Of a stretch of DNA of 44,612 bases, positions 33,743-42,224 are shown piece by piece; the first letter of the stretch is position 1, and the number at the start of each line of letters is the position of its first letter. The translations under genes and the position numbers were made by a program. Under the pieces are notes generated by a model. That model was not told the DNA's origin. It did no database searches and worked only from the letters and a program-made list of their open reading frames with translations. This DNA is from an uncultured Blastocatellia bacterium (GTDB taxonomy: Bacteria > Acidobacteriota > Blastocatellia > Chloracidobacteriales > Chloracidobacteriaceae): positions 1 through 44,612 of the forward strand of contig CALGZC010000041.1 in NCBI GenBank assembly GCA_937934745.1, written 5' to 3'.

Positions 33743-35128
33743 CTAACGCGGAGGAGACGTGGTGAAATGGCTTTGGTTGTGGCTTGGCGGATCGGTGCCG
33801 TCCGGCCGCACACCGGCCCATCCGCGGATGTACGTCCACAGGAGCGCACAGACGGTGAGAATCAGGAGCATCGCCGCAACAACCCGCCGATACATCCGCA
33901 GGTCATCGTCATCCGCTGTGGCGGAGGATGTACTGCCGCCGCCGGCCGCAGGCTCACCGGCCGGAGGCGCTGCGGTACTGTTTTTCAGCGGCAACTCGGC
34001 GTCGGCCGCGCCCGGTGTAGGGCTAGCGGTAGAGCGCCCCCGGTTCAGTGCCAGCTCACCGGTTGTCGCCATCTCGGCCGCTGTCAGCGACGGCGCGTGA
34101 CCTTCAGAAAATAGCTCCATGGTCGGTGGGACGTCCAGATTTTCCTCCGTCGGCTCATCCCCCAGGCTACCGTCAATGGTCGGGTCGGGTAGTGCCTGAT
34201 CCCGCTCAATCGGCGTAATCTGGTCGTCGCCTGCCACTTCACCGCGCATAGGAAAACCGTCGCCGGTAAAACGCAGCAGCATGACGGTGATGTTATCCTC
34301 GCCACCGCGTTCGTTAGCGAGATCAACCATGCGCTGACAGGCCAAACGCAGATCGCCGTTTGTTTCATTGAGGATCGCCAGCATGTCTTCGCCGTTGATC
34401 TTACCGGAAAGACCGTCACTGCACAGCAGTAGGATGTCATCCCGACAGACGGGCAGGCTCTCGACCGTCACCGTCACGCTGGGGAGCGCACCTAGCGCTT
34501 GCAAAATCACATTTTTGTACGGGTGCGTCTCGGCTTCTTCACGGGTGATATGCCCGGATTGAATCAGTTGCTCAACAAGGGACTGGTCGGTCGTGACCTG
34601 CAGCGGTGGACTGCCCTGCCGGAAAAGGTAAGCCCGGGAATCCCCAACCTGGGCCAAGTAGAGCGTTGTGCCGTCCAGTCCGGCTCCGGTGAAGGTCGCC
34701 CCCATGCCGGCGTACTCCGGACTGCGCTGACTCTGGTTGTTGATAAACAGATTGGCTCGCTCGACAGCAAACCGCAGATGTTCGTGAAATTGAAACTGCT
34801 TGAATTTCACGTCCTTCTGGAGACGCATCATGCTGTCGCAAACCTGCGTCACGGCCAGGTGGCTGGCCACTTCACCAGCCAGTGCACCTCCCATACCATC
34901 TGAGACCGCCAACAGGACGCCCTGATCTGCCGGACGCAACTCGACGACAAGGGGTTGTTCGGGAAGCTGGTTTTCAGCCGTCCAGCTCCGACCATCGCTC
35001 AGGTTGACAATCAGGAAGTTGTCCTCGTTGTGTGGACGCACCACACCAACGTCGGTTATTGCATAGACCTCAACTCTTCTCACGCCGCCAGCGGCCGTCG
35101 CGGTGATCATAGCATCGTGATGTGACAC
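33743..35128 (-). CDS. PP2C-family Ser/Thr protein phosphatase with C-terminal membrane anchor
   Basis: The frame starts at a GTG (35126-35128), with a weak GGGAA upstream; ATG 35108-35110 is an alternative. The phosphatase domain (~1-270) has the metal-binding motifs: DVGVVRPHNEDNF, AVSDGMGGALAGEVASHLAV, GDSRAYLFR, LLLCSDGLSGKI and GGEDNITVMLLRF. An acidic, Pro/Thr-rich stretch and a single membrane segment (VVAAMLLILTVCALLWTYI) near residues 410-430 follow, so the catalytic domain should face the cytoplasm. It removes phosphates from proteins phosphorylated by Ser/Thr kinases; no kinase gene was seen here. It may be co-transcribed with the GT2 gene. Confidence 0.92.
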   Translation of the reverse strand: MSHHDAMITATAAGGVRRVEVYAITDVGVVRPHNEDNFLIVNLSDGRSWTAENQLPEQPLVVELRPADQGVLLAVSDGMGGALAGEVASHLAVTQVCDSMMRLQKDVKFKQFQFHEHLRFAVERANLFINNQSQRSPEYAGMGATFTGAGLDGTTLYLAQVGDSRAYLFRQGSPPLQVTTDQSLVEQLIQSGHITREEAETHPYKNVILQALGALPSVTVTVESLPVCRDDILLLCSDGLSGKINGEDMLAILNETNGDLRLACQRMVDLANERGGEDNITVMLLRFTGDGFPMRGEVAGDDQITPIERDQALPDPTIDGSLGDEPTEENLDVPPTMELFSEGHAPSLTAAEMATTGELALNRGRSTASPTPGAADAELPLKNSTAAPPAGEPAAGGGSTSSATADDDDLRMYRRVVAAMLLILTVCALLWTYIRGWAGVRPDGTDPPSHNQSHFTTSPPR

Positions 35129-35481
35129 GGGCGTTTCGTTCCCATGACAGAAACATTCAGCGTTGAGCGCTTAACTGTAGCACAGCGATGACTCCTACCT
35201 GCGCCCATAAACCTTAGGTTCAGTGCCCGTCAACATATGACGCCGCTGATGCCATGGCAACTACACAGGCAATGCGCCAGGCAGGACGTCCAGCGGCGCA
35301 AGCGTTAGTTAGTTCGTTTCCTGCGACCGATGGTTCCAGGTGCACCAAGACAATTCTTCGTCATTCGTATCCTGATCTGAGCCATTACAAGAACGGAACA
35401 AGTAGTATATGCCAAAGCCTTCCACAGCGACTAGTGGGAAATGCCACTGCCGAAGGGTCGAGGCGCTGCAACATGAGCGGC
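35129..35481. other. Non-coding stretch upstream of the PP2C gene
   Basis: About 353 bases with no credible gene. It should contain the PP2C promoter (minus strand). A short hairpin, AGTGG/CCACT (35433-35448), is the only structure I saw; it has no T-tract. A tRNA-like GGTTCCA...ACCA string at 35330-35346 lacks the rest of a tRNA. Confidence 0.4.
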
Positions 35482-36624
35482 CTAAACCTGGGCTAGTGCT
35501 TGGTCGAGGTCAGCCAGCAGGTCGTGGATGTCCTCAATGCCAACGGACAGACGGACCAACCCATCTGTGATACCCAACCGCCGGCGTTCTTCCAGCGGAA
35601 TGCCGGCGTGAGTCATGGTCGCCGGATGACAGGCCAGACTCTCAACGCCACCGAGAGATTCTGCCAAGGCAAACACCCGCAGCGATTCTAAAACCCGCCG
35701 GGCCGACTCAAAGGTACCAACATCAAAGGCCAACATCCCACCGAAGCCAGACATTTGACGCTTCGCCAAAGCCTGCTGTGGATGCCCTGCCAAGCCCGGA
35801 TAATACACCTGTGCAACCCGTGGGTGTGCTTGCAAAAACTCGGCGACGGCACGGCCGTTGGCGTCATGTGCCTGCATCCGAACCACGAGGGTCTTAATGC
35901 CGCGCAGCGTGAGCCAGGCATCCATAGGCGACAAAATCGCACCGGCGGCGTTTTGAACAAACGCCAACCGCGCAGCCATCTCCGGCTCTGTGACCACGAC
36001 GACCCCCCCGACGCTATCGCTGTGTCCGTTGAGGTATTTCGTGGTCGAATGAATGACAATGTTCGCCCCTAAGGCTAACGGCCGCTGCAAGTAGGGCGAC
36101 ATAAAGGTATTGTCCACCACAACGTGTATGCCGTGCGGGCGGACAGCTTGTGCAATGGCAGCAATGTCACACAACCGCATGACGGGATTTGTCGGCGTTT
36201 CGAGAAACACCATCCGCGTCGTCGGACGCAGCGCCGCCACCACCTGTGCCGGATCACGGGCATCCACATAGTCAAAGGCCAACCCAAAATCGGTCAGCAC
36301 ACGCTCAAACAGGCGGTACGTTCCACCGTAGGTGTTGTCTGACACGACCACATGATCACCGGCTCTGAGACAAGCCGTCATCACGGCGTGAATGGCAGCC
36401 ATCCCCGATGCAAAAGCAAACCCCGCCACACCACCCTCCAGCACGGCAATGTTGGCTTCCAGTGCAGAGCGGGTGGGATTGTGTGTCCGTGCATATTCGT
36501 AGCCCTTGTGCCGCCCAAGACCTTCCTGGACATAGGTTGAGGTTTGATAAATCGGAACGGCAACGGCACCGGTGGCGGGTTCTGGCGGTTGTCCCGCATG
36601 AATCACGTCTGTGGCAAAGCCCAT
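35482..36624 (-). CDS. Cys/Met-metabolism PLP enzyme (cystathionine gamma-synthase/lyase-like)
   Basis: Start at 36624 has GAGGAGG 8 nt upstream, and the protein begins MGFATDVIHAGQPPEPATGA, the usual opening of this family. Seen: PIYQTSTYVQEG, YEYARTHNPTRSALE, FLETPTNPVMRLCDI, and the PLP Lys in IHSTTKYLNGHSDSVGG, then LRGIKTLVVRMQAHDANG. Fold type I, 380 residues, tetrameric. Could be cystathionine gamma-synthase, gamma-lyase or O-acetylhomoserine sulfhydrylase; the sequence here does not separate them. It follows the Trm112-like gene by 13 bp. Confidence 0.88.
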   Translation of the reverse strand: MGFATDVIHAGQPPEPATGAVAVPIYQTSTYVQEGLGRHKGYEYARTHNPTRSALEANIAVLEGGVAGFAFASGMAAIHAVMTACLRAGDHVVVSDNTYGGTYRLFERVLTDFGLAFDYVDARDPAQVVAALRPTTRMVFLETPTNPVMRLCDIAAIAQAVRPHGIHVVVDNTFMSPYLQRPLALGANIVIHSTTKYLNGHSDSVGGVVVVTEPEMAARLAFVQNAAGAILSPMDAWLTLRGIKTLVVRMQAHDANGRAVAEFLQAHPRVAQVYYPGLAGHPQQALAKRQMSGFGGMLAFDVGTFESARRVLESLRVFALAESLGGVESLACHPATMTHAGIPLEERRRLGITDGLVRLSVGIEDIHDLLADLDQALAQV

Positions 36625-36637
36625 ACCCCACACCTCC

Positions 36638-36910
36638 TCATTCGTTCTCGCCGGACAACGGCGTGTCACTGAGGATCGCCTCGGCTGGTTGCCGGGCGCT
36701 TTCCAAAAGCATCTGGGGAATGCCGTCTTCGATAGGATAAATCCGGCGGCAGCGTGGACACTGGACGCCGTGTCGGTCGGCAGTCACTACGACCTTCACC
36801 CGACACACGACGCAACACAGCACATCAAACATCCACTCGGCTGCTCGTGCAGACGACTCATCCGTCGCAGGTTTTGTCAAGGGGTCTTCGTCAGGGAGCT
36901 TTTTTGTCAT
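36638..36910 (-). CDS. Trm112-like small zinc protein
   Basis: 90 residues with four Cys in VLCCVVCRVKVV and VQCPRCRRIYPIEDGIPQM, the Trm112/UPF0434 signature (CPxC...RxYPIxDGIPxM). In other organisms such proteins partner methyltransferases; in bacteria their role is mostly unknown. An N-terminal Lys/Asp/Glu-rich extension of about 25 residues precedes the domain. It overlaps the upstream gene by 4 bp (ATGA) and the downstream gene by none. Confidence 0.85.
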   Translation of the reverse strand: MTKKLPDEDPLTKPATDESSARAAEWMFDVLCCVVCRVKVVVTADRHGVQCPRCRRIYPIEDGIPQMLLESARQPAEAILSDTPLSGENE

Positions 36911-37734
36911 GGGTGACTTTTATATTCCCGCTTCGATGCCTTCTCACGGACCGTAGAAGAAGCCGGTAACTTCGCCTGAGAGCAGGAACGGCGGGGCACA
37001 CAAAGGGATTCCGACAGGGCACATAACCAGCGCGATGCCGCCTCGTAGTGTTCAAATTGCCGTTCTTCTTCCTGAAACGCCGCCGTGTGGACGCAGCGCC
37101 GGCCGTTGACATGGGTTACGCCATGCTTGATGTGCAGCATTTCGTGATAGAGCACATACTCAACAACCATCGGCGGCACCTGCGGATCGTCCAGCGTCTG
37201 ACTAATTACGATGGTGTGATGGGCGGCGTCATAGTGCCCAAAGGTGCGGCGCGTCCGACGTCGGCTCCAGGTCAGCGCCGGACGCAGCAGCTGGCCGGCA
37301 AAGTACTGCTGGTTGAGTCGGTGAAAAATCGGTTCAAGGTCATAACATCGCCCGCGCGCGCCTGAGATCAGCTTGAAACCACGCTCCCGCCGGCGCTGTT
37401 CTGCCAGTCGAACCACCGGCCGCGAGCGCACATACGCACGAAACACCGCCGTACACTGCTCCGGTACGGGCTTACGAAACAGACGCGCTAACAGAATGCC
37501 GACTACGGCATCAATCACCGACAGTGGGGCATCGGCCAGCATGTCGGAAAGCCGTACCTGCATGACCCCGTCGCGCAGGCGGATCGTGTTGTTAATCCCA
37601 ACGTAGGGGTAGAACGTGATCTCGACGGCGTGCGGCGGCTTAGCGCGCGGCGCAAGGTCTTCTCGCCAACGGGTAACAATTTGCTGGAGGTCGGCATCGG
37701 TTAGACGGTGAAGCGGTCGTGCGGGATAAGCCAT
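36907..37734 (-). CDS. SprT-like zinc metallopeptidase-type protein
   Basis: 275 residues. The zinc motif HEMLHIKHG (HExxH) is at about residues 189-197, followed by VHTAAFQEEERQFEHYEAAS, with a His that may be the third ligand, and an N-terminal helical region. The central part (EPIFHRLNQQYFAG) is the usual lead-in of SprT/Spartan folds. Eukaryotic Spartan digests DNA-protein crosslinks, but for bacterial SprT the target is not known. The C-terminal ~40 residues are basic and Ser/Lys-rich. It overlaps the Trm112-like gene by 4 bp. Confidence 0.8.
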   Translation of the reverse strand: MAYPARPLHRLTDADLQQIVTRWREDLAPRAKPPHAVEITFYPYVGINNTIRLRDGVMQVRLSDMLADAPLSVIDAVVGILLARLFRKPVPEQCTAVFRAYVRSRPVVRLAEQRRRERGFKLISGARGRCYDLEPIFHRLNQQYFAGQLLRPALTWSRRRTRRTFGHYDAAHHTIVISQTLDDPQVPPMVVEYVLYHEMLHIKHGVTHVNGRRCVHTAAFQEEERQFEHYEAASRWLCALSESLCVPRRSCSQAKLPASSTVREKASKREYKSHP

Positions 37735-37905
37735 AGAGCGAAATAAACGCGGCAGCCAAGCAAACTCTAGCTCACCGCTGTCACAAACATCAGCACGCCG
37801 GCCCTGTTTGTGGGAACAGGTTTTGACCGGGCGTGGGATTTCTTACACAATGCCGGCGGCGGCGGTCTAGGCAAAATCAGACGGCGACCGCAGCTTCTGC
37901 CCCCT

Positions 37906-38421
37906 ATGCCCGAGTCGGACACTGAACTTGCGCCACTGCATCACGACGGCCCGCCGGCTACAACGGCGGTTGACACCGGCTTCCCACTCAAATCGCTCCT
38001 GCTGGCGGTCGGCGGCGTCCTGCTACTCATCGTGATTGTTTTTTCAGGTCTGTTGTACTATGCCACACGCCCCCAAACGATGCGCATGACCGTCGTTGGA
38101 CTTGAGTGGGAGCGGACGATTCAACTCGAACAGCGACAGCCTCCGCAACCCGGCGACGGCGGCGAACGGTGGGTGGCCGTCCGGGAACTCATTGAAGCCG
38201 ATGCAACCTCCAATCCGCGCTGGCCACAGCTCCCCCCGGGATCCGATTACCGTGCCGGCAAACGCACCGAACGCTACATCGTGCGCGTCCGGTCTTCCAA
38301 AAGCGCTAAGATCTATGAGCATCCGGTTCCGGCCGAGGTTTTTACACAACTTCGGGTCGGTGATCCCTGTCAGGTGGTGATTCGCAGCGGGATGGTTGAA
38401 GATGTCACCCCTGTGCCGTGA
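37906..38421 (+). CDS. Single-span membrane protein of unknown function
   Basis: ATG 37906 was preferred (MPESDTELAPLHHDG) over a longer frame beginning at 37810, though no strong ribosome binding site marks it. The short acidic/Pro-rich N-terminus is followed by one membrane span (SLLLAVGGVLLLIVIVFSGL, about residues 28-49) and a ~120-residue soluble domain with VVGLEWERTIQLEQRQPPQP, then SDYRAGKRTERYIVRVRSSK, probably on the outer face. I do not recognise the family. The next gene starts ~97 bp on. Confidence 0.65.
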   Translation: MPESDTELAPLHHDGPPATTAVDTGFPLKSLLLAVGGVLLLIVIVFSGLLYYATRPQTMRMTVVGLEWERTIQLEQRQPPQPGDGGERWVAVRELIEADATSNPRWPQLPPGSDYRAGKRTERYIVRVRSSKSAKIYEHPVPAEVFTQLRVGDPCQVVIRSGMVEDVTPVP

Positions 38422-38517
38422 GCTCCCTACGGTCAGAGCCGAGGCTTGGCGCTGAGGGTAGTTCGCATCCGCCCCGTCTTCAACGCCACCCAGCAGCCGC
38501 TGACTTTTGAAGCCTGT

Positions 38518-39531
38518 ATGACCTACGACCTCATGATCATTGGAGCGGGTCCGGCAGGACTCACGGCCGCCTATGCGGCCCAGCAGGCCGGACTCAACTA
38601 CTTGGTGTTAGAGCGGGCCGCCATTGCCCAAACCATTGCCGAATACCCAATTGGCCGCACGTTGTTTTCCACCCCGAATGAAATCGAGCTCCTCCCCGGC
38701 ACACTCCAACCGCAATCCGGCCCCAAACCCACCCGTGAAGAAGTGCTGGGCTACTATACCCGGCTAGCCGTGCGTGACTTGCAGCTACGGATTCATACCT
38801 ATGAGCCGGCCCAGGCTATTCTCCCCACCGGCTCTGGGTTTCAGGTTATCTCTGACCGAGCGGTGTACGAAACGCAGCGGGTCATCGTTGCGACGGGCGG
38901 GTTTGGGTGTCCGCGCCGGCTCAACGTCACCGGTGAGACACCGGCACGTGTGTCATACCGGTTTGTGGAAGCGTTCCCGTACGCGGGGCGGCAGGTCTTG
39001 GTCGTCGGCGGCGGCAACTCGGCCGCAGAGGCTGTACTCGATTTGTGTCGTGCCGGAGCGCAGGTCAGTTGGTCGCTGCGTCGTCCGTCCCTTGACCCCC
39101 GCCCGGAGGATGCCGACCGGGTGGGCATTAAGCCCTGGGTGCGAGAGCCGCTGCTGGCCTGTGCAGCGCACGGAGAAGTCACCGTGCACTATGCCACTAC
39201 CTGTGTGGGCATTACTCCTCACACCGCCCAGCTTCGGCAGGCCGACGGGCCGGTGTATGACGTGCCGTGCGAGCACATTTTCGCGTTGCTAGGCGCCCTG
39301 CCTGACGTTACCCTGTTGGCAGCGGCCGGCGTAACCATTGCCCCCGATGGACGACCTTGCTACCGGACCGACACCAATGAGACGAACGTCCCTGGCCTTT
39401 ATGTTGTCGGCCACCTCACCCGCGAACTCCATATGAAGAACGCCACCACCGTTCCGCGTCGCGTCGTGGACCTCATTGCCCGTGAGCTGGGATCTGCCCA
39501 GCGCGCATCTGCGACGGAGCAGACACACTAA
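38518..39531 (+). CDS. YpdA-like FAD/NAD(P)-dependent oxidoreductase
   Basis: The ATG at 38518 begins MTYDLMIIGAGPAGLTAAYA, an FAD dinucleotide-binding motif; VVGGGNSAAEAVLDL is the NAD(P) motif (about residues 162-176). QTIAEYPIGRTLFSTPNEIE is the YpdA/thioredoxin-reductase-like substrate loop, and no CxxC redox pair is visible, as in YpdA. YpdA enzymes are proposed to reduce bacillithiol disulfide. Length 337 fits. Bacillithiol synthesis genes were not seen. The upstream in-frame residues were discarded as unlike the family. Confidence 0.82.
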   Translation: MTYDLMIIGAGPAGLTAAYAAQQAGLNYLVLERAAIAQTIAEYPIGRTLFSTPNEIELLPGTLQPQSGPKPTREEVLGYYTRLAVRDLQLRIHTYEPAQAILPTGSGFQVISDRAVYETQRVIVATGGFGCPRRLNVTGETPARVSYRFVEAFPYAGRQVLVVGGGNSAAEAVLDLCRAGAQVSWSLRRPSLDPRPEDADRVGIKPWVREPLLACAAHGEVTVHYATTCVGITPHTAQLRQADGPVYDVPCEHIFALLGALPDVTLLAAAGVTIAPDGRPCYRTDTNETNVPGLYVVGHLTRELHMKNATTVPRRVVDLIARELGSAQRASATEQTH

Positions 39532-39558
39532 ACGGCGCAATCCCAGGGAAGTGCCCCG

Positions 39559-40695
39559 TCAAGCTGCGACATCGCCCGCAGCAGTCCGCAAGTTTGGCAC
39601 CGGTTCCTGTTCAATGTACGCCCGAAGCGCCCTGTGAACAGACGGCTGCGCCGCAAACGGACGCAATGCCGACACCGACAGCCGACGGACATAGCCACGT
39701 CGGGAGGTCAACCCACGTAGCACCAATGGTTCGATGGCCGCTTCATCGCCAAGGCTCGCTAACGCCCGGGCGGCATGGAAAGCGATGTCCTCGTCGGCGG
39801 CAGACACCAGCGCGCGGAGCGCCTCACGGACATCGCGCCCTAACCGTCCCAGTGCAATCGTTGTGTAGGCACGCAACCCATCGCCGATCTCGGCGTCGTA
39901 CAGCGCTTCAAGCGCCGGGAGACTCGCAGCATCTCCCAGTTCGCCCAGCGCGAAGACAATTTCAGCGCGCGACAAAGCCACCCGTCGTTCTGCCGTGAGC
40001 AAAGTCTCCAATGGAAGACGGGCCTCGGCCTCCCCTAGCAACGCCAGTGCGTGGAGGCACATTTCGTGGACTTGTTCGTTGAGTTGCCCGAAGTCATCCC
40101 CGATGCGCACATCGCGAAGCGCCTTGAGAGCTGAAATGGCTTCTGATGCGCCGAGCTTGCCAAGCGCAACAACACAGGCGAATCGGACGCCAGGGCGCCA
40201 ATCTGTCAACCAGTGGGTGAGCGGCACCCAGGCCTGGGTATCATTGAGTTCGCCGAGTGCCAACGCTGCATCTTCACGGAGGACAGCATAGTTCTCACTC
40301 AGCCGAAGGTCGCCTAACGTTGCAACAAGGGGTTCAAAGGCTCGAACATCGCCGTAGTCGCCGAGCGCGACGGCCAGGCTGCCTCGCACCTGAGGCGATA
40401 GCGCCGGATCGGAGGCTAACCACTCGGCGGCTTCATCGGCAGCTTGTTGACGCTGTGTATCTGAAGCCTGCTCATTGCCAAGCACGGCGATAATTTGGTG
40501 GGCACGGGCGCGTTCTTGTTGCTCGTGGGCGGCAGCTTCCAGCCCGAAATCGCCAAGGCGCGTTTTGTACGGACACGCGGCGACAAAGGGGCAGTTCCGG
40601 CAGGACAAGTACATCGCCAAGGCGGGGCACAGTCCACGTGTTTGTCCTTCGGGACGGGATGTCAGGGAGAGCAGCGGATGGATGGGCGTCGCCAT
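39559..40695 (-). CDS. HEAT-repeat (PBS-lyase-like) protein with an N-terminal four-cysteine motif
   Basis: 378 residues. From about residue 75 the protein is a run of HEAT/PBS-lyase repeats (ALGDYGDVRAFEPLVATLGD, ALGKLGASEAISALKALRD, ALGELGDAASLPALEALYD), about eight, forming an alpha-solenoid for binding protein or nucleic acid. The N-terminal stretch GLCPALAMYLSCRNCPFVAA ending in CPY has Cys23, Cys32, Cys35, Cys41, spaced C-x8-C-x2-C-x5-C. That is the spacing of the iron-sulfur ligands in AddB/Dna2/Cas4 (C...C-x2-C-x5-C), so a metal or Fe-S site is plausible. It is divergent from recA. I do not know a described protein with this layout. Confidence 0.8.
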   Translation of the reverse strand: MATPIHPLLSLTSRPEGQTRGLCPALAMYLSCRNCPFVAACPYKTRLGDFGLEAAAHEQQERARAHQIIAVLGNEQASDTQRQQAADEAAEWLASDPALSPQVRGSLAVALGDYGDVRAFEPLVATLGDLRLSENYAVLREDAALALGELNDTQAWVPLTHWLTDWRPGVRFACVVALGKLGASEAISALKALRDVRIGDDFGQLNEQVHEMCLHALALLGEAEARLPLETLLTAERRVALSRAEIVFALGELGDAASLPALEALYDAEIGDGLRAYTTIALGRLGRDVREALRALVSAADEDIAFHAARALASLGDEAAIEPLVLRGLTSRRGYVRRLSVSALRPFAAQPSVHRALRAYIEQEPVPNLRTAAGDVAA

Positions 40696-40916
40696 AGTCT
40701 ATCTCCTCGAAGCATGCACACTCCTCGAAACCTGCGCACCGTCGCTCACATCCACCGGTGTTGACCGGCGTGACCGAAGCCGGCGATGGCGGCCGATGCG
40801 TCTCGCGCTCCTCTTTTCAATCTAGCCCCAAGTCGGTAATGTTCAAAATCTATCTCGGTACCCCTGGGTTGGCTCGCCCACGCCTTTCACTGTTTTTCAC
40901 ACCCAGTGAGCAACGT

Positions 40917-41972
40917 ATGACCGACGAACGACAGGAACGCAACAAAGCAATTGACGCCGCCATTGCCGGCCTTGAAAAGCAATTCGGCAAGGGCGTTGTG
41001 ATGCGGTTAGGTGAACGCCAAGCCCTTGAAGTACCGGCTATTTCCACGACCTGCCTGAGCCTGGACGCAGCCATCGGGATCGGCGGCATGCCGCGTGGAC
41101 GTATTGTTGAAATCTACGGGCCCGAATCCGGTGGCAAGACGACACTGGCCTTACACGTCGTCGCCGAAGCCCAACGGACCGGCGGACAAGTTGCGTTTAT
41201 TGACGCCGAACATGCGCTCGATCCCCGCTACGCCGCCAAACTGGGCGTGGACATTGATAACCTCTTCGTCTCACAACCCGACCACGGCGAGCAGGCGCTT
41301 GAAATTGCCGAAGCGCTAGTCCGCTCGACCGCCTTTGATCTTGTTGTTGTGGATTCGGTGGCAGCACTCGTACCGAAAGCCGAACTGGAAGGTGATATGG
41401 GCGATGCACTGCCCGGCCTCCAGGCGCGGCTGATGTCACAGGCGCTCCGCAAGCTCACCGCCGTTGCCAGTCGAACCAACACGTGCCTCATCTTTATCAA
41501 CCAGATTCGCGAAAAGATCGGTGTCACCTGGGGCTCGCCGGAAACGACAACCGGCGGCCGCGCACTGAAGTTCTATGCTTCTGTGCGGATTGACATTCGC
41601 CGCATGGCATCCATCAAGGATGGCGAGGAAGTCATCGGCAGCCGGACCAGGGCAAAGATTGCCAAAAACAAGCTGGCTCCACCGTTCAAGGAAGTCGAAT
41701 TTGACATCATTTACGGCAAAGGGATTTCACGCGAGGGCGATTTGCTCGACCTCGGCGTCGAGCACAAGTTGATTGAAAAAAGTGGCGCCTGGTTTTCCAT
41801 CAAAGGCGGTGAACGGCTTGGCCAGGGGCGTGAAAATGCAAAGCAGGCGTTGGCGGCAAATCCGGCCTTACGTGAGCGATTGGAGCAGGAATTACGCGCT
41901 ATTTTGATGCCACATCGCGTGCCGGCAACCGGAACTGACAGCATCGCCAAAGCGAAGAGTGCGGCCGAGTAG
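40917..41972 (+). CDS. recA: RecA recombinase
   Basis: Start at 40917 ([20 protein letters not shown]) after a GTGAG-like site; the longer frame has no RecA-like sequence. Seen: [26 protein letters not shown] (Walker A), [32 protein letters not shown] (Walker B), and [20 protein letters not shown] followed by [17 protein letters not shown]. The L2 loop reads [10 protein letters not shown] where E. coli has GVMFGNPETT. Length 351 is typical. ATP-dependent strand exchange and SOS co-protease. A promoter or LexA box was not identified in the 221-bp divergent region. Confidence 0.97.
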   Translation: MTDERQERNKAIDAAIAGLEKQFGKGVVMRLGERQALEVPAISTTCLSLDAAIGIGGMPRGRIVEIYGPESGGKTTLALHVVAEAQRTGGQVAFIDAEHALDPRYAAKLGVDIDNLFVSQPDHGEQALEIAEALVRSTAFDLVVVDSVAALVPKAELEGDMGDALPGLQARLMSQALRKLTAVASRTNTCLIFINQIREKIGVTWGSPETTTGGRALKFYASVRIDIRRMASIKDGEEVIGSRTRAKIAKNKLAPPFKEVEFDIIYGKGISREGDLLDLGVEHKLIEKSGAWFSIKGGERLGQGRENAKQALAANPALRERLEQELRAILMPHRVPATGTDSIAKAKSAAE

Positions 41973-42224
41973 TGGGGTGCACGGCTTTGTCCATCAACCC
42001 ACCTTCTAAGCTGTGGACCGGTTGCCAACGCGCTCAAGCCGGCTTCCCTGAAGATCAGGGCGTCCCCCTTGGAAGCCCGACCGAGTGTAGTGCACACAGC
42101 GAAACCCGCTGTGCCGCCCAGACAGCGGCCGCCCTACGCTCAACAGCACGTTGCTGCACCTCCTGGCGCGCCGGTAGGTGGGAGACACCGACCGATAGCC
42201 TACCGGCAGCCAGCTGCTACGCGG
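41973..42224. other. Intergenic region between convergent recA and gyrA
   Basis: 252 bases without a credible gene. A 7-bp hairpin, CACAGCG/CGCTGTG (42095-42113) with a 5-nt loop, could act as a weak terminator, but no T-tract follows on either strand. Confidence 0.4.

Noticed and set aside
35320-35350. tRNA-like T-loop and ACCA string
   Set aside because: No acceptor, D or anticodon stems can be built around it.
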